From the NCBI RefSeq assembly GCF_016595435.1, contig NZ_JAENIJ010000016.1, positions 1 through 64,000 on the forward strand: DNA of 64,000 nt, read 5' to 3'. Below are positions 44,434-53,673 of the stretch, piece after piece. The number at the start of each line of letters is the position of its first letter. Within the stretch, counting starts at the first letter, position 1. This DNA comes from Luteolibacter pohnpeiensis. GTDB lineage: Bacteria; Verrucomicrobiota; Verrucomicrobiia; Verrucomicrobiales; Akkermansiaceae. Under the pieces are notes generated by a model. That model saw only the letters and a program-made list of their open reading frames with translations. It did not search any database and was not told the origin of the DNA. A program made the translations under genes and the position numbers.

Positions 44434-44484
44434 GTTAAGGGAATTAAAATGATGTGAGTGGGTTTCAGTTGATTGCTACCTGGA

Positions 44485-45567
44485 TCAGGACTGGAGGTAG
44501 GAGCGCATTTGATTCTTATCCTCAGCCCGATAGAGTGCGTCCTCTCGGGAAATGATGCCTTGGGAGCAGAGCCGGCGAAGCGATTCGTCCATGGTGATCA
44601 TGCCGACGTTCTTACCGGTCTGCATGACGCCGGGGATCATGAAGGTTTTGCCTTCGCGAATACAGTTAGCGACCGCCGCGGTGTTGACCAAAAGCTCAAG
44701 CGCGAGAACCCGTCCGCTGCCGTCCATGCGGGGAACCAGTTGCTGGGAAAGAATGCCGCGGAGAGATTCCGAAACCATGATGCGGATTTGGTCCCGCTGG
44801 TCGGTTGGGAAAACGTCGAGCACCCGGTCGAGCGTCCGTGGGGCATTTCCGGTGTGCAGGGTGCCGAGCACCAAGTGGCCCGTTTCTGCAGCGGTAAGAG
44901 CGAGCTGGATGGTTTCCAAGTCACGCATTTCACCGACCATGATCACGTCCGGATCTTCCCGAAGGGCACCGCGCAGCGCTTTGGAGAACGACTCGGTGTG
45001 TGTGCGAACTTCCCGTTGGTTCACTTGGCAGCCTTTGGACTCGAACACATACTCGATCGGATCCTCCAGAGTGAGGATGTGATCCTCGCGGTCGCGGTTG
45101 ATGAAATCGACCAGCGCGGCAAGGGTCGTGGATTTACCCGAACCGACGGCACCGGTCACCAGGATCAAACCGTTTTGATAGCGAGTCAGCGGCAGAATGC
45201 TGTCAAGTGGGAGACCGATGTCCTCGATCGAACGGATCGTGGTATCAATGATCCGGAACACCATGTCGTAGCCGAGGCGTTGCTTCACGACCGAAGCACG
45301 GAATCTGCCTTCCGAGTTCGCATAGGCGAAGTCGATATCTCCCTTGGTTTCGACGATGTTCCATTCTTCGTCGTTCAGGAAGGAGCGGGCAAGGCGTTCG
45401 GTTTGCTCTGGGGTAAGCGGAGGATGATCCGGCCAAATCGGGGCAAGCTGCCCAAACCTGCGCCATGCCGGAGGATAGGCAGTGGGAAGGTGCAGATCGG
45501 AGCAGTTGTACTCGCGGCCTAGCTGAAGATATTGGTCAACGTGATCAAGAACCTGGTGTTCGGACAT
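44485..45567 (-). CDS. PilT/PilU-like pilus retraction ATPase
   Basis: 360 residues, about the same architecture as its neighbour: N-terminal NCSDLHLPTAYPPAWR, Walker A GAVGSGKSTT, Walker B DVIMVGEMRD and His box TLHTGNA. Sequence differs throughout, so it is an old duplication. A PilU-like accessory role is plausible, but order and divergence alone cannot decide which is the main PilT. Confidence 0.88.
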   Translation of the reverse strand: MSEHQVLDHVDQYLQLGREYNCSDLHLPTAYPPAWRRFGQLAPIWPDHPPLTPEQTERLARSFLNDEEWNIVETKGDIDFAYANSEGRFRASVVKQRLGYDMVFRIIDTTIRSIEDIGLPLDSILPLTRYQNGLILVTGAVGSGKSTTLAALVDFINRDREDHILTLEDPIEYVFESKGCQVNQREVRTHTESFSKALRGALREDPDVIMVGEMRDLETIQLALTAAETGHLVLGTLHTGNAPRTLDRVLDVFPTDQRDQIRIMVSESLRGILSQQLVPRMDGSGRVLALELLVNTAAVANCIREGKTFMIPGVMQTGKNVGMITMDESLRRLCSQGIISREDALYRAEDKNQMRSYLQS

Positions 45568-45579
45568 GGATTGGAGGTT

Positions 45580-45999
45580 TTATTGGGTCGGGGTATTGGT
45601 ACGAAGATTCTTCGAACGGGGATAGGGAGCGCTGTAAGTTTCGATCTTGGTGGCTAGAAATTGCTTAAAGTGGCCTGTCAGCCACATTTTGAGAAGGGGA
45701 CGCCCAGCTGTGAATAGCAGGGTGATCAGAATGCCGAGAAGCCCCTTTTTGGCGGGTTCTTCGATCAGAGGCTCCTTGTGGTGTTTGCTGCGTTTCGCTT
45801 TACGGCGGAAAATCGCCGTGGTCAGGAATCCTGTGACCAATGAACCACCCAGCCAGGCGGTGGGATTTTTGGCGACTGCATTTCGCATCCGCGATGGCAC
45901 ATCCAGTCGCTCGCGCAGCGACTGCACCTCATCCCCAATCAACGAGCGAGCTTGCGCGCTGATTCGAATCAGTTGCTCGATGTCTTGTTGTTCTGACAT
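45580..45999 (-). CDS. hypothetical membrane protein of a Yqj-like trio
   Basis: 139 residues from ATG 45999. After a polar N-terminus there are two hydrophobic stretches (TAWLGGSLVTGFLTTAIF and GLLGILITLLFTAGRPLL) split by a basic segment. Third gene of a minus-strand trio whose order recalls enterobacterial yqjD-yqjE-yqjK; similarity to YqjK itself is weak. It overlaps the upstream gene by 31 nt. Confidence 0.65.
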   Translation of the reverse strand: MSEQQDIEQLIRISAQARSLIGDEVQSLRERLDVPSRMRNAVAKNPTAWLGGSLVTGFLTTAIFRRKAKRSKHHKEPLIEEPAKKGLLGILITLLFTAGRPLLKMWLTGHFKQFLATKIETYSAPYPRSKNLRTNTPTQ

Positions 46000-46406
46000 T
46001 TTGCGATCCATTCACGGTCTTTTTTGAGCTCTGCCCGAGTGATCGGGAAGGCTTCTCCTCCAGCTTTTTTTGCACATGCCAGAAAGATGAATGCGATGAT
46101 GAGATGAATTCCTCCCGCTGCAAGTGCAATCCAACACCAGTCAACATGGGTTTTGATGGCAATTGCCGAAACGGCGCCCGCCACAAACAAGATCCATGCC
46201 AAAAGAATCAGGATGGCTGCGGATGCTGCGAATATAACTCGTTTAATTCCAGATTCTGCCGCCTTTTTTCCCTCAATCTTCATAATGGTCAGCCTGGCGG
46301 CGACCAATGACAGGATGGCGGTTTTCCAATCCGTAGGAAAAGGGATGCCATCCGGAGAATTTTCCGGGGCATCAGGGCGGGGATCGGTTCCAGAGAGGTG
46401 TTTCAT
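45969..46406 (-). CDS. phage-holin-superfamily III/YqjE-like membrane protein
   Basis: 145 residues. An amphipathic region (AILSLVAARLTIMKIEGKKAAES) precedes two membrane helices (VIFAASAAILILLAWILFVAGAVSAIAI and WCWIALAAGGIHLIIAFIFLACA). This is the DUF1469/YqjE layout. Middle gene of the trio. In enterobacteria such proteins sit at the inner membrane, with YqjD binding ribosomes; any such role here is only analogy. Confidence 0.7.
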   Translation of the reverse strand: MKHLSGTDPRPDAPENSPDGIPFPTDWKTAILSLVAARLTIMKIEGKKAAESGIKRVIFAASAAILILLAWILFVAGAVSAIAIKTHVDWCWIALAAGGIHLIIAFIFLACAKKAGGEAFPITRAELKKDREWIAKCQNNKTSSN

Positions 46407-46470
46407 ATCGATACGGAAAGCCCGCCACTTGCCCGAGAAAGTCAGATCAAGTGACGGGCCGAATGAACTA

Positions 46471-46911
46471 TCAGCGGCGTGCTACCAAGCCGATCAAAAA
46501 TCCAATCCCAATCGCACCAAGGACGCTTTTGGTCGGATTTTGCCGGATGTAGTCTTCAGCAGTAACGTGAAACTCTTTGGCTTTTTCGCGAGTTTCGTGC
46601 CACTGCTCGTTTGCAGAGTCCTTAAAGTGAGTTGCTTTGGTGGTGGCCGCCTGTTTGATCGTTTCGGCTTTCTCGGAGGCGGTGACTTTGAGACGATTAG
46701 CCTTCTCCACGGCGACGTCTTTCAGCTGGTGAGCGGATTCGACCGCGCGCTCTTTCAAAATGGCAGCTTGGGCGCTGGCGGTGTGGGCAATGTCGCGAAC
46801 CGATTCAGTGGCAGCGGATCGTAAATCTTTAGCTGCTTGGGTGGCAGAAGGTTCAGCACCGAATCCAGATTCGGGATCGAGGCCGTTTGCATTGGAAATT
46901 GAATCAATCAT
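46471..46911 (-). CDS. YqjD/ElaB-like (DUF883) anchored helical protein
   Basis: 146 residues. Most of it is a charged alanine-rich helix with 11-residue-like periodicity (ESAHQLKDVAVEKANRLKVTASEKAETIKQAA), recalling LEA proteins. The C-terminus (IRQNPTKSVLGAIGIGFLIGLVARR) is the glycine-zipper membrane anchor seen in YqjD/ElaB/YgaM. First gene of the trio, 64 nt from the YqjE-like gene. Likely a stress or stationary-phase protein by analogy. Confidence 0.75.
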   Translation of the reverse strand: MIDSISNANGLDPESGFGAEPSATQAAKDLRSAATESVRDIAHTASAQAAILKERAVESAHQLKDVAVEKANRLKVTASEKAETIKQAATTKATHFKDSANEQWHETREKAKEFHVTAEDYIRQNPTKSVLGAIGIGFLIGLVARR

Positions 46912-47024
46912 CGGGGTATTTCGTTAAGTTTTCGGACGCTTACGAGAAGGCGGCGTCACTCGGCTGATAGGATGGCATCAGATATGCCTCCGCGCAAGGA
47001 GTGATGCGGTGGAGGCTGGTAAAG

Positions 47025-49499
47025 TTACTCCGCCACCGGGATAGCTCTCGGTGGGGCCATCAGCACTTTTTCCTGGTTTTCTGAAGGGGCGGTAAACAAT
47101 ACGCTTTTCCACTCCGGCTTGCTCATCGGTCCGGTCCCATGAAACTGGAACAGACCGTAAAACGGCCGCAAGGGAAGGGTGATGAGCCCCAAGAAACCAC
47201 GGGCATTCATGCGCATCATCACGTCCAGGTTCCGATCGCTGAGATCCAGTTGACCTTCACCGGTGATGGTGAGTGATGAATTGGCCGTTTGGAAATCCTT
47301 CGTCTTCAGGACTCCGTCTTCGATTTGGTAGGTGAGAAACGCATCCCGTTCGCCATCGTAACCCTTTTTCTTGTCACCCAGCACACCGTCGATGGTTGAA
47401 GCCAATGGCCCGAATAGAGGAACCGAAAATAGCTCAGTATGCTCCAACGCCAGCAATCCGTTACCGTTCAGCGTATGGATATTCTGGTTATCCATGGAAA
47501 ACTCAACTCGACCCGTGAGCGATCCATCGCCCTTTAATTTGAAGTCGTAGGTTTTTGCAATTTCTGCGAGCGAAAGATTCTTCCAGTGGAACTCGGCATC
47601 CAGGCGACCATTTTGCTGGCGCCTGATGCTGCCATCCCCAGTTCCGTTCATGGCGCCAAAATTCAGGTTGGAAACGGTGACTACATCATCCCCGATTTTC
47701 ACCCGGCCACTGGCTGGTGATAAGGTGACATCCTTGCCCAATAGGCTGTATTGCGCCGGGTTCGATGTGCGAAAGTTCACGGTCAGTGTGTTCATGCTTT
47801 TATCCGCCAAGCCGATCACGCCTTTCGCTGACAATTCCGGTGGCCGGTGGAAGCGATAAACCTCCAACGTATCGGCGATTTTTGGGGCAAAAAGTCGAAC
47901 CAACGGGGCGGCCCAAATCGTCCCAGAGATATTTTCAACGCCGATGCTTTTATCGGCGCCCACGTATCGAATTCTACCGATATCGACAGATCCACGGGTT
48001 GGGCCATCGAATGCTTTTCTCATCGGGTAGTCGGTGTAATCGAACACCGCGTGCCCATCGGTAAAGTCGAGTTCATGGTGGCTCAGCGCAAATTTGCAAT
48101 TGGCTGATTCCATCGGCACGCCGTTGTAGAGAACTTTTGTGACGTTGCCGCGACCGCTAAATGCCCAGGCGGTTTTTTCCTTGAGATCAAATCCACCATC
48201 CAACTCAACGTTCACCGTGGATTCGTTGCGGGTGGTGAAATTATTTAAGACAATCTCCAGCGGTTTACCTTCGAAAAGTGGGAGATAGGTCTTGGGCAAA
48301 AGGCTGCTTTTTAAAGCCATTCGAACCTGTGGATACTGGACCAGGACCTTGCCGATCGCTTCCCCGTCCGGACGCACAAAATGCAAGTCGCGGAGGTATA
48401 GCTCATCCTTGCGCCAGGAGAATTCGCTTTCCACCAGGTCGAATGGAATGTCCTTCAGATTGATGTGGTCGCACCTCGCGTGACCCGTAAGTTGAACCTC
48501 CAACTTATTTTCATCATCCATGCTGAACTCTCCCTCGGCTTCGAGGATTTGATCTCCATCTACCCTGACGTTTGGAATGGAAGGCAGGCTGAACCAGGCT
48601 TTCAGAAGTGCGGGAACCTCAATGGCTGAACTCATATCGAAGCGGCCAGTTTTGTTCTCCAGATCATAATCCGCATGCCCCTTGGCTTCACCACGAGGGT
48701 CTTTGATGCGGAGTGAAGACAGGGTCAGGATATTTTGCGAAAGGGTGATCTCAGCATCGACTTGATCGAGTGTGTGGAAGTTTTTTTCGACATCTTCCGC
48801 ATGCAATTGAGCGCGCGCCTTTAGTGATGACTGCTCGGAAAGATCGCCCTCAGCATAAATGGTTACCTCAGGCGGATCCGTTTCGCTGAATTTCCATTGT
48901 TCCAGGAATTCGATGATTTTGACCACCATTTCACGGCGCGCACCTTCTTCCGCTTCATAGTCGGGATCCATGGGGACGGGTTTACGGCCAAGCAGTCGAC
49001 CTGAGAAACGGAGCCGAATGCCGTCGACTTCGCCCCTTGCTTCACGGATTTCCATGATCCTGCCACCGGGCATGGATATTTCGCCGCTGACATTGTTGAT
49101 GTGCAGGGTTGCCGAAGTGGGGTCCTTGGGGTCGACCGGAAGATTGATATCCGCGTCCCTCATCTGGACTTTCGTCAGTTGGAATTTCCCCCTGGCGAGT
49201 TTGGTGCGATCCAAAGCCAAGGTGACCCGCTCAAAGCTGCTGAGTTCGTGCTTGTGGCTTTCTTCCGCAAAAATATGCACCTCGCTGGCCGTAATGCCGC
49301 GGAACGGGGTGTAGGTCAGTGAGCCGATTTGCACATAGATGCCTTTTTTGGCCAACTCCGCCTCCATGGTTGCCCGCCAGGAATCCGGCAGTCCGGTGTG
49401 ATTTGCCCACCATAGAACGACCGCTCCGGAGACGACCAAACAAACCACCAGCAGGAACACAGCTGAACGGAGGTTGTGGACGAAGTGGCGGTGTTTCAT
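47025..49499 (-). CDS. AsmA-like envelope protein
   Basis: 824 residues with one N-terminal membrane helix (AVFLLVVCLVVSGAVVLWWA) and a very long beta-rich region. The early segment (VQIGSLTYTPFRGITASEVHIF) and the late one (GDGSLTGRVEFSMD, GEGQLDLSDRNLDVMMRMN) are the repeating patterns of AsmA/TamB-like bridge proteins. Members are thought to carry phospholipid across the periplasm. No partner is adjacent. It ends in a short Pro/Ala tail. Confidence 0.8.
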   Translation of the reverse strand: MKHRHFVHNLRSAVFLLVVCLVVSGAVVLWWANHTGLPDSWRATMEAELAKKGIYVQIGSLTYTPFRGITASEVHIFAEESHKHELSSFERVTLALDRTKLARGKFQLTKVQMRDADINLPVDPKDPTSATLHINNVSGEISMPGGRIMEIREARGEVDGIRLRFSGRLLGRKPVPMDPDYEAEEGARREMVVKIIEFLEQWKFSETDPPEVTIYAEGDLSEQSSLKARAQLHAEDVEKNFHTLDQVDAEITLSQNILTLSSLRIKDPRGEAKGHADYDLENKTGRFDMSSAIEVPALLKAWFSLPSIPNVRVDGDQILEAEGEFSMDDENKLEVQLTGHARCDHINLKDIPFDLVESEFSWRKDELYLRDLHFVRPDGEAIGKVLVQYPQVRMALKSSLLPKTYLPLFEGKPLEIVLNNFTTRNESTVNVELDGGFDLKEKTAWAFSGRGNVTKVLYNGVPMESANCKFALSHHELDFTDGHAVFDYTDYPMRKAFDGPTRGSVDIGRIRYVGADKSIGVENISGTIWAAPLVRLFAPKIADTLEVYRFHRPPELSAKGVIGLADKSMNTLTVNFRTSNPAQYSLLGKDVTLSPASGRVKIGDDVVTVSNLNFGAMNGTGDGSIRRQQNGRLDAEFHWKNLSLAEIAKTYDFKLKGDGSLTGRVEFSMDNQNIHTLNGNGLLALEHTELFSVPLFGPLASTIDGVLGDKKKGYDGERDAFLTYQIEDGVLKTKDFQTANSSLTITGEGQLDLSDRNLDVMMRMNARGFLGLITLPLRPFYGLFQFHGTGPMSKPEWKSVLFTAPSENQEKVLMAPPRAIPVAE

Positions 49500-49585
49500 T
49501 TCTGACGGGCGATTCGCAAGCTAGCGGTTGATTCAGATCAGGGCAACCGGCGTTTAGCGTTTATCGGCACAGACAGTAAAATCCG

Positions 49586-50296
49586 TCAGGAGGATACAGG
49601 ACAATCCATCAAACCCGCTTCACGAAATGAAAAATACGGCAATCGCCCCGGAGTGGGTTTGCCGATGATGATGTGGTCGAAAAACCTCACTTGCATCAAA
49701 TCCGCAGCCTTTACCAATCGCTCGGTAACCACCTGATCGGAATGGCTCGGGCTTGGATCTCCCGAAGGATGATTGTGGATGAGAATGAAGCCGTAGGCCT
49801 CGCGCGTGATCACGGGGCGGAGAATTTCCCGAGGATGGGCATTGGTTTGATTCACCGTGCCAACGGAAACGGTCGTGGTCCCGATGTGGCGCAATCGGGT
49901 ATCCACAACGGCAACCATCACTTGCTCATGCGGAAGGTGAGCGAGCTGCGGGCCGAAAAAGCGATGAATCAGCGCGGGCTCATCCAGCACCACTTGATTG
50001 ATCTGTTCCCGCGCAACCCGCGCACCCAACTCAAACGCCGCGGCGAGCTTGGAGGCTTTGGCCAAACCAAGACCCTTCTCCCGCGCCAACTCAGTGACTG
50101 GAAGTCCGCCAAGCGCGGCCATGGAGCCGTATTTCTGAATCAGATCCCGCCCGATCGCGATGGCGCTGCGTCCCTTGGTCCCGGTTGAAATGAACAACGC
50201 CATCAATTCGGCATTATCCAAAGCAGTCGGTCCGAGCTGAGCCAGCTTTTCACGCGGTCGCTCGGACGAGGGGAGATCCTGAATTCGATTGTTCAT
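49586..50296 (-). CDS. radC: RadC/YeeS-family JAB-domain protein
   Basis: 236 residues. An N-terminal helix-hairpin-helix part (SERPREKLAQLGPTALDNAELMALFI) is followed by a JAB metallo-domain with HNHPSGDPSPSHSD, which holds the zinc ligands. Although long called a DNA-repair protein, direct evidence for that role is poor. The length and motifs are those of ordinary chromosomal RadC. It stands alone between the AsmA-like and aldo/keto reductase genes. Confidence 0.93.
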   Translation of the reverse strand: MNNRIQDLPSSERPREKLAQLGPTALDNAELMALFISTGTKGRSAIAIGRDLIQKYGSMAALGGLPVTELAREKGLGLAKASKLAAAFELGARVAREQINQVVLDEPALIHRFFGPQLAHLPHEQVMVAVVDTRLRHIGTTTVSVGTVNQTNAHPREILRPVITREAYGFILIHNHPSGDPSPSHSDQVVTERLVKAADLMQVRFFDHIIIGKPTPGRLPYFSFREAGLMDCPVSS

Positions 50297-50341
50297 CTGA
50301 ACGGTTTATGGAAAACCGCTCAGACGATTGACAGCAAAAAA

Positions 50342-51376
50342 TCAAACGGGGAATGGATTTCTCTCCGAAAAGCCGAGTTGATGCCAATACGGATAGATCG
50401 GCGGCAATTTGCTGGCTTCATCCAGTTTCGCGACCTGCTCCGGAGTCAGGTTCCAGCCCACCGCTCCGAGGTTGGCCCGCAATTGTTCTTCGTTTCGTGC
50501 ACCGATGACCAAAGTCGAAACCGACGGCCGTTGAAGCAGCCAATTCAGCGCGATCTGCGGCACGGTTTTGCCGGTTTCGGCGGCGATTTCATCGATCGCG
50601 TCGACGACTTTGTAGAGATACTCGTCGTCGACCTGCGGGCCGACATCCAGGTTGGTTTTATCACTGGAGCGGGTTCCTTCAGGTGCTGGCTGGCCACGGC
50701 GGATTTTGCCGGTGAGCTTTGCCCAACCAAGTGGACTCCAGACGACCGCGCCAACTTTCTGATCGAGGCCGAGCGGCATCAGTTCCCATTCGTAATCGCG
50801 TCCAACCAACGAGTAATAAGCCTGGTGGGCGACGAAGCGGGCAAGGTTGTGTTTTTCGGCAAACGAAAGCGCTTTTTGCAGGTGCCAGCCGGAAAAGTTG
50901 GATGCGCCGATGTAGCGGATTTTTCCGGCGCGGATCAGATCATCCAGGGTGTTCATCACTTCCTCAACCGGTGTCTGGGCATCGTAACCGTGAAGTTGAT
51001 AGAGATCGATATAGTCGGTTCCCAAGCGCTTCAGGCTGGCATCCACCGCGCGAATCAGCGCATGGCGGGAGGAGCCGACGTCATTTGGACCATCGCCGTT
51101 GCGGAAGGTGCCTTTGGTGGAAATGAGGACCTTGTCACGCCGACCGGCAATGGCTTTGCCTAGGATTTCCTCGGATCGACCTTCGGAGTAAATGTCCGCG
51201 CTGTCGAACATGGTGAGTCCGGCTTCCAAAGCGATGTCCACGAGCCGGGTTGCTTCTGGAACGCCGGTATTGCCCCAGGCTTTGAAAAGCTGATGATCGC
51301 CGCCGCCGAACGTGCCGGTGCCGAGTGTAAGAATGGGGACTTTGAGGCCGGAGCCTCCGAGTTGTCTGTATTCCAT
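50342..51376 (-). CDS. aldo/keto reductase
   Basis: 344 residues of the NADP-dependent TIM-barrel family. The catalytic tyrosine lies in FDSADIYSEGRSEEILG, the lysine in DKVLISTKGTF, and the histidine region in LYQLHGYDAQTPVEE. The C-terminal cofactor loop reads LVIGARNEEQLRANLGA. Near YajO/Tas-type reductases, with unknown substrate. Confidence 0.92.
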   Translation of the reverse strand: MEYRQLGGSGLKVPILTLGTGTFGGGDHQLFKAWGNTGVPEATRLVDIALEAGLTMFDSADIYSEGRSEEILGKAIAGRRDKVLISTKGTFRNGDGPNDVGSSRHALIRAVDASLKRLGTDYIDLYQLHGYDAQTPVEEVMNTLDDLIRAGKIRYIGASNFSGWHLQKALSFAEKHNLARFVAHQAYYSLVGRDYEWELMPLGLDQKVGAVVWSPLGWAKLTGKIRRGQPAPEGTRSSDKTNLDVGPQVDDEYLYKVVDAIDEIAAETGKTVPQIALNWLLQRPSVSTLVIGARNEEQLRANLGAVGWNLTPEQVAKLDEASKLPPIYPYWHQLGFSERNPFPV

Positions 51377-51471
51377 GATGTGAATCTTGTTCGAATTTCA
51401 CCGAACTGTCGAATCGAAACCTCTCCGGTCAAATGAATTTGTTTCCACCGCATCGCGAGTTAACTTCAGAC

Positions 51472-51870
51472 ATGAGCTGGGTGGTGTTTTTCGATGGCGA
51501 CTGTGCCTTTTGCTCTGCCTCAGTCCGGCGACTGGCAGCGATTGATTCCGCAGGCAAATTCGCCTTTGCTCCGCTGCAAGGAGAACTGGCCAAGCGTCAG
51601 GGCTTTCGCAAATTTTCCGATCTCGAAGCGGGGTCCATGGTGCTGTTGCGCGAATCCGATGGCCGGGTCTTCATGCGCAGTGACAGTCTGATCGAAATTG
51701 CTCGCGTGCTCGGTGGTTTTTGGCGATACCTGACCCTTTTGCGCCTGATTCCGCGTCGTTGGCGGGATAGGATTTATCGCCTGATCGCGCGCAATCGGCA
51801 CCGTTTGGCATCGGGCCGGACCTTTTGTTCGATGCCTGATCCGGCAATTCTTCAGCGGTTGCGTGAGTAA
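51472..51870 (+). CDS. DCC family thiol-disulfide oxidoreductase-like protein (DUF393)
   Basis: 132 residues from ATG 51472 (MSWVVFFDGDCAFC); an upstream ATG at 51433 would add 13. The family name comes from the DxxCxxC motif, here DGDCAFCSAS. The rest shows FAPLQGELA and a hydrophobic RYLTLLRLIPRRWRDRIY. Substrate unknown. It is followed after about 68 nt by hisS. Confidence 0.85.
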   Translation: MSWVVFFDGDCAFCSASVRRLAAIDSAGKFAFAPLQGELAKRQGFRKFSDLEAGSMVLLRESDGRVFMRSDSLIEIARVLGGFWRYLTLLRLIPRRWRDRIYRLIARNRHRLASGRTFCSMPDPAILQRLRE

Positions 51871-51938
51871 TCGGATGGATATCAGGAAGAATCACGTCTT
51901 GAAATGCCGGAAATGGCGTGCATTCTCGCCGCCCGCCC

Positions 51939-53234
51939 ATGGCCGCACTCGCATTTCAAGCTCTCCCAGGATTCCGTGATTTCACCCCTCGTGAATGCGC
52001 GGTGCGAAATTATTTGTTCGAGACTTGGCGTTCGGTCGCACGCCGCTGCGGCTACGTGGAATACGAAACACCGATCGTAGAGGACACCGGACTTTATCTG
52101 AAAAAATCAGGCGGTGAACTTTCGTCCCAGTTGTTCCGATTCGAAGATCAAGGCGGACGCGATGTCACCCTGCGCCCGGAAGTGACGGCTTCGCTCGCTC
52201 GCTTGGTTGCCGAGCATCAGCGGAATTTCCCCAAACCTCTCAAGTGGTTCGAGATCGGCCAATGCTTCCGCTATGAAAAGCCGCAAAAGGGCCGTGGACG
52301 CGAATTCCACCAGTTCAACGTCGATATTTTCGGCGAAGCGGGCCCTGCGGCCGACGCGGAATTGATCTCGCTGGCGATCGAAACGATGCTCGCTTTCGGC
52401 TTCGTCGCCGGTGATTTCGTGGTCCGTGTATCGGATCGAAATGCCTGGATCAGCTTCGCGGAAAAGCACGGCATCGCCGAAGATCGCATCCCGGAATTTC
52501 TCGGCATCATCGACAAGATCGAACGCGAAAAGCCAGAGGTTCTGGAGGCCAAATTGGCAGCTCTTTCTCTGACCGTCGCCGAGGTGAAAGGTTTCATCGC
52601 CGATCCGGCCAACGCGTCGCCAGCCTACACTGCAATCAAGGAGGACCTCACCGCCCGCGGGTTAGGGGAGTTCGTCGAACTCGACCTGTCCATCGTGCGC
52701 GGCCTCGCTTACTACACGGGGGTTGTGTTCGAGGTTTTCGACTCAAGCAAGTCGATGCGCGCCGTCGCCGGCGGAGGTCGTTACGACACTCTCATCTCGA
52801 CCATTTCCGAAGGCACGGTCGATCTTCCTGCCACCGGTTTCGCGATGGGTGATTACGTCATTCGCAACCTAATCGAGGAAACCACTCACGCGGCCATGCA
52901 AATGGAAGTCTGGCTGCAACGGAACTTTGCCGGCTGCGATGTCTACGTGGTCGTCGCCGACGAAGAAAAGCGTGCAGAATCATTGAAACTCGTTACAGAT
53001 CTGCGCCGTGCAGGAATTTCTACGGATTTTCCATTAACGGCTGCGAAAGTCGGCAAACAGTTCCAAAACGCCGAAAAAGCAGGTGCCCGATTCGCCCTCG
53101 TCGTCGGCGCCGAATACCCCGAGCTCAAAGTCAAAATCCTCACCAGCCGCACTGAAGCCAGCGGCACTGCCGAAAACGCCGTCGAGTGGATCACCGACCT
53201 CCTCCACCAACCCGACGGCCCGCTTTTGGCCTGA
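51939..53234 (+). CDS. hisS: histidyl-tRNA synthetase
   Basis: 431 residues from ATG 51939 (MAALAFQALPGFRDF). Class II motif 2 (FEIGQCFRYEKPQKGRGRE) and TLRPEVTASLARL are clear. The histidine-binding motif reads VRGLAYYTG, with alanine in place of the more usual aspartate of RGLDYY; this version is normal in a subgroup that includes plant organelle enzymes, so it is not damage. The C-terminal anticodon domain contains GKQFQNAEKAGARFALVVG. The GxxExxY insertion lies directly behind its stop. Confidence 0.95.
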   Translation: MAALAFQALPGFRDFTPRECAVRNYLFETWRSVARRCGYVEYETPIVEDTGLYLKKSGGELSSQLFRFEDQGGRDVTLRPEVTASLARLVAEHQRNFPKPLKWFEIGQCFRYEKPQKGRGREFHQFNVDIFGEAGPAADAELISLAIETMLAFGFVAGDFVVRVSDRNAWISFAEKHGIAEDRIPEFLGIIDKIEREKPEVLEAKLAALSLTVAEVKGFIADPANASPAYTAIKEDLTARGLGEFVELDLSIVRGLAYYTGVVFEVFDSSKSMRAVAGGGRYDTLISTISEGTVDLPATGFAMGDYVIRNLIEETTHAAMQMEVWLQRNFAGCDVYVVVADEEKRAESLKLVTDLRRAGISTDFPLTAAKVGKQFQNAEKAGARFALVVGAEYPELKVKILTSRTEASGTAENAVEWITDLLHQPDGPLLA

Positions 53235-53241
53235 TCGTATC

Positions 53242-53262
53242 GAACCGCAGATCCACGCAGAT
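53242..53262 (+). repeat. left inverted repeat of the GxxExxY unit
   Basis: GAACCGCAGATCCACGCAGAT matches, at 18 of 21 positions, the reverse complement of 53674-53694. It begins 8 nt after the hisS stop and contains the first bases of the GxxExxY ATG. A further CGCAGAT follows at 53266-53272. Confidence 0.8.
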
Positions 53263-53668
53263 GAGCGCAGATTTTTTATTTAAAGAAGAAACCGATGGAA
53301 TTATCGGTGCTGCGTTTCAGGTATTGAATGAGATTGGGTGCGGATTTCACGAAAAGCCCTATGAAAACGCTCTTGTCGTCGAGTTCCGCCATCGCGCTTT
53401 CCCTTTCGAACAACAGACACGATTTCCAATTGTTTATCGGAATGTAAGAGTGGCGGAGTATGTGCCGGACCTGATTGTATTCGGTAAAATCATCGTCGAT
53501 ACCAAAGTGATCGACCGAATTACTGACCGAGAGATCGGCCAGATGTTGAATTATCTAAAGATTACGAACCTGTCAGTCGGACTGCTCCTTAATTTCAAAA
53601 ATCCGAGACTCGAATTTCGCCGGGTGGTGAAATCCACTCAATCCTTCATCAAGAAACCTCTTCAGTAA
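53261..53668 (+). CDS. GxxExxY family protein
   Basis: 135 residues from ATG 53261. The family motif appears as GCGFHEKPYENAL, and the rest (FPIVYRNVRVAEYVPDLIVFGKIIVDTKVI, then IGQMLNYLKITNLSVGLLLNFKNP) matches this family, which is related to the PD-(D/E)xK-like proteins and to intervening-sequence proteins. Function is unknown. The gene is framed by inverted repeats and separates hisS from aspS, as if inserted. Confidence 0.9.
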   Translation: MSADFLFKEETDGIIGAAFQVLNEIGCGFHEKPYENALVVEFRHRAFPFEQQTRFPIVYRNVRVAEYVPDLIVFGKIIVDTKVIDRITDREIGQMLNYLKITNLSVGLLLNFKNPRLEFRRVVKSTQSFIKKPLQ

Positions 53669-53673
53669 CGTTT

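Noticed and set aside
44473-45522. Plus-strand open frame of 349 codons opposite the second PilT gene
   Set aside because: Antisense to a complete ATPase with Walker A and B motifs; no independent support.
52701-52735. RGLAYY in hisS as a damaged histidine-binding motif
   Set aside because: The alanine form is normal in a known HisRS subgroup, and the rest of the enzyme is intact.
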